Assembly: GCF_042677865.1 (NCBI RefSeq)
Contig: NZ_JBHUDD010000059.1
Coordinates: forward strand, 62,001-126,000
Direction of reading: 5' to 3'
DNA length: 64,000 bases
DNA from: Lutimaribacter salitolerans
GTDB lineage: Bacteria > Pseudomonadota > Alphaproteobacteria > Rhodobacterales > Rhodobacteraceae
This document shows, piece after piece, positions 61,927-64,000 of the stretch. The number at the start of each line of letters is the position of its first letter. Within the stretch, counting starts at the first letter, position 1. Below the pieces are notes generated by a model. That model saw only the letters and a list, made by a program, of their open reading frames with translations, was not told the DNA's origin and ran no database searches. The translations under genes were made by a program, and so were the position numbers.

Positions 61927-61930
61927 CGCT

Positions 61931-63604
61931 TCACAACCGCCAGGGCACGACGCCCGGTGGCAGGTGCCGCCCCAGCCGATCCAGCAGCGCCATAAGTCCG
62001 ATGGTCGCCAGCACGGTGACACCGGCCATGGCGGCGGCCAGCGTGGTGTATCCGCCGTTTTCATAGTTGTAGATCACGGTGCCGATCGTCTCGGTCCCGG
62101 TTGACCACAGCAGGGCGGACACCGTCACCTCGTTATAGGCGGTCAGGAACACCAGGATCGCGCCCGACCCCGCCGCCGGGGCCACCAGCGGCAGGAATAT
62201 CCGCCGCATCCGCCGACCCCAGCCCGCGCCTGCGGTGCGCGCGGCCTCGTCCAGCGCGGGGTCCAGTTGCAGGCAGGCCGCCGCGACGGGTTTCAGCGCC
62301 ACCGCGAAAAAGGCGCACAGATAGGCCAGCACGATGATCCAGACCGTGTTGTAAAGCGACACGCCAAGGATCGGCAGCGGGCGCAGAAAGGTCAGGATGA
62401 AGGCAATCGAGATGACGATGCCCGGGATGGCATAGGTGGTTTCGGCCAGCCCCGTCAGGCCGATGCCCAGCCGCTTGCGCGCGCCGCGCGGCCCGGTGGC
62501 AAAGCGCGCCACAAAAGCTGCGAACCCGGCCAGCAGCAGCGCGGCCAGTCCCGCCGCCAGCGTGGAATTGCCGAACGCCCGCAGGGTGACCGATTGCCGG
62601 AACAGCACCTGCTCGAAATTCGCCAGCGTCATGGTGTCAAAGGTCAGCGGCAGGCCATAGGTGATCACCAGCGCGGTGCCGAACAATGCTGCCATCGGCA
62701 GGGCCAGCGTGACCGCCACCAGCCCCACCATTGCGGCCTGCGCGGCCCATTGCGCCCGGCCCAGTTGCAGGTGCAGCGGCGGCTGCGGTGGTCCGATCAA
62801 TGCCGCGCGGCTGCGGGCGGACAGGATCATCTGCACCGCCACGACGACGATGGCGATCAGCGCCATCAGCGCCGACAGCACCGCCACATCGGCCAGCATC
62901 GACGGACCGAAGCTGGACAGCCGTTGCCAGATCAGCACCGGCAGCGTGGTGTAGCGACCGGGAATGCCCAACAGCGCCGGGATGCCGAAATTGCCAAGCG
63001 CCGAGACAAAGGCCAGCGCAAAGGCGGCCAGCAGGCTGGGGGCGAGAAGCGGCAGGATCACGCGACGCAGCAGCCGCGCAGGCCCGGCACCCGCCACCCG
63101 CGCGGCCTCGGCCATTTCGCGCGGCAGGGTGCGCAGCGCGGCCAGCACCACCAGAAACACCAGCGGCATGTGCTGCACCGCCAGCAGCGCGATCACCCCG
63201 TTGCGCCCATAAAGCGGATGCGGCGTGCCGGGCGGCGGGGCCAGCCCAAGCGTGCCCAGCAGGGGCGAGGACGGACCCAGCGCCTGCATCCAGGCGATCG
63301 CCGTGACATGCGGCGGGATCATCATCGGGATCAGCACCAGAAAGGTGAACACCGCCTTGCCGCGCAGGCTGGTCAGCCCCACAAGCAGCGCCACGCCCGT
63401 GCCCACGATCAGCGCCAGCGCGGCCGAGACCGTGGCGCTTTGCAGCGAGTTCAGCAACGCGCGGAGCACCGACCGGCTGCCAAGCGCCTCGCGGATCGGG
63501 TCCAGCGACGGCACCCCATCGGCCAGCAGCCCGGTCTGCAACAACAGCGCCAGCGGCGTCACCATCAGCGCCGCCGCAAAGACGATGAGGGCGGCAAGGG
63601 TCAT
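61931..63604 (-). CDS. Iron-type ABC transporter permease, fused two-domain (FbpB-like)
   Basis: 557 residues with two homologous permease halves, each with about six membrane segments and an EAA loop: AEAARVAGAGPARLLRRVILP (first) and DEAARTAGAGWGRRMRRIFLP (second). The fused architecture is that of FbpB, SfuB and 2-aminoethylphosphonate or thiamine permeases. The first available start is the ATG at 63604; the region back to the in-frame stop at 63647 looks protein-like (TFNIAGGGEGM) but has no standard start codon. It follows the binding-protein gene. Confidence 0.87.
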   Translation of the reverse strand: MTLAALIVFAAALMVTPLALLLQTGLLADGVPSLDPIREALGSRSVLRALLNSLQSATVSAALALIVGTGVALLVGLTSLRGKAVFTFLVLIPMMIPPHVTAIAWMQALGPSSPLLGTLGLAPPPGTPHPLYGRNGVIALLAVQHMPLVFLVVLAALRTLPREMAEAARVAGAGPARLLRRVILPLLAPSLLAAFALAFVSALGNFGIPALLGIPGRYTTLPVLIWQRLSSFGPSMLADVAVLSALMALIAIVVVAVQMILSARSRAALIGPPQPPLHLQLGRAQWAAQAAMVGLVAVTLALPMAALFGTALVITYGLPLTFDTMTLANFEQVLFRQSVTLRAFGNSTLAAGLAALLLAGFAAFVARFATGPRGARKRLGIGLTGLAETTYAIPGIVISIAFILTFLRPLPILGVSLYNTVWIIVLAYLCAFFAVALKPVAAACLQLDPALDEAARTAGAGWGRRMRRIFLPLVAPAAGSGAILVFLTAYNEVTVSALLWSTGTETIGTVIYNYENGGYTTLAAAMAGVTVLATIGLMALLDRLGRHLPPGVVPWRL

Positions 63605-63646
63605 CCCCTCGCCGCCCCCCGCGATATTGAACGTGCGTCGCAGGGC

Positions 63647-64000
63647 TTAGCCGCCGAACATCTCGACAAAGCGCAGACGGTCAGAGTCGGTGCTTTGCAG
63701 GGCCTTGGCCGGGTCGAAATCCAGCAGCTTGATGTCATCCAGCGCCGGGAAGCCTTCGGGCGGGGTGATCGCCGGATGCGCCGGCAGATAGCCCATGTCG
63801 GCGGCCAGTTGCTGGCCCTCGGGCGAGATCAGGAAATCGACAAAGGCCTGCGCTGCGGGCACGTTCTGCGCGGTCGACAGGATCGCCGCAGGTTCGGTCA
63901 CGGCGGACACGCCTTCCTGAGGAAAGACGAACCCGACCGGCGCGCCATTCGGGATCTCGCGGATCGGCAGGAAATCAACCACCATGCCGAACATCTGCTC
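63647..64000 (-). CDS. Iron-type ABC transporter substrate-binding protein, C-terminal part
   Basis: 117 codons of a minus-strand gene whose beginning lies beyond the window edge. The visible part is the C-terminal lobe of an SBP family 1 or FbpA-like protein: VGFVFPQEGVSAVTEPAAIL, PAAQAFVDFLISPEGQQLAADMGYLP is split across the usual extracellular-binding motif, and it ends VEMFGG. It binds the ligand, probably ferric iron or an organic chelate, for the FbpB-like permease 42 bases downstream. The ligand cannot be judged from this fragment. Confidence 0.82.
   Translation of the reverse strand, partial: EQMFGMVVDFLPIREIPNGAPVGFVFPQEGVSAVTEPAAILSTAQNVPAAQAFVDFLISPEGQQLAADMGYLPAHPAITPPEGFPALDDIKLLDFDPAKALQSTDSDRLRFVEMFGG

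Overview
The window is GC-rich DNA densely packed on both strands. It most likely comes from an alphaproteobacterium of the Rhodobacteraceae/Roseobacter group. This is inferred from gene content only: two TRAP-type carboxylate transporters, several FCD-type GntR regulators, the lptC-lptA-lptB-hpf-ptsN order, a Roseobacter-like CysQ, and many GTG/TTG starts behind good ribosome binding sites. No phylogenetic computation was possible. I saw no rRNA, tRNA, CRISPR array, insertion sequence or phage gene.

Region 1 (1-11121) is a surface-polysaccharide locus. After the 3' end of a glycerol kinase gene comes a lone capsule-export permease on the minus strand. A long plus-strand set follows: cysQ (PAP phosphatase), kdsB/kpsU (CMP-Kdo synthetase), a GT2 glycosyltransferase, galU, a GT4 glycosyltransferase, a GT2-like protein, a core-2/I-branching-type enzyme and a two-lobed sulfotransferase. 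Together they suggest a Kdo-linked, possibly sulfated surface glycan. Region 2 (11128-14937, minus) is envelope housekeeping: RNase D, LptC, LptA, LptB, hibernation factor and PtsN.

Region 3 (15423-23212) is a tetronate (erythronate/threonate) catabolic operon. A divergent LacI-type regulator and a perfect 14-bp palindrome face denD, TRAP dctP-(terminator)-dctQM, ltnD, otnK and otnC. The expected isomerase is not in the operon, but an OtnI/Hyi homologue lies at 49853-50632.

Region 4 (23266-40919) is nitrogen/amine-type catabolism. It holds an amino-acid ABC transporter without an ATPase, three FCD GntR regulators, a gamma-glutamylamide-synthetase-like enzyme, and an SDR divergent from a dehydrogenase / Asp-Glu-racemase-like / class III aminotransferase / DUF3237 operon. 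A second operon has an amidohydrolase, a NitT/TauT-type ABC transporter, a signal-less gamma-glutamyltransferase-like enzyme and a cysteine hydrolase.

Region 5 (40920-44431) is the least explained part. An ATP-grasp ligase is followed 21 bases later by a 673-residue protein I cannot assign, which carries a papain-like Cys...His...Asn arrangement. The pair sits behind an inverted-repeat operator candidate and a compound hairpin.

Region 6 (44454-56841) holds a biotin-dependent acyl-CoA carboxylase divergent from a beta-keto acid cleavage enzyme, then a sugar-acid/hydroxypyruvate cluster: MhpD-like hydratase, OtnI/Hyi isomerase, IlvD/Edd dehydratase, 3-hydroxyisobutyrate-dehydrogenase-like reductase, a second TRAP transporter and a MarR regulator. 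Region 7 (56911-64000) has a cation/proton antiporter with a C-terminal cyclic-nucleotide-binding domain, a UbiG-like methyltransferase, a DUF427 protein and an iron-type ABC importer whose ATPase gene converges on the permease and binding-protein genes.
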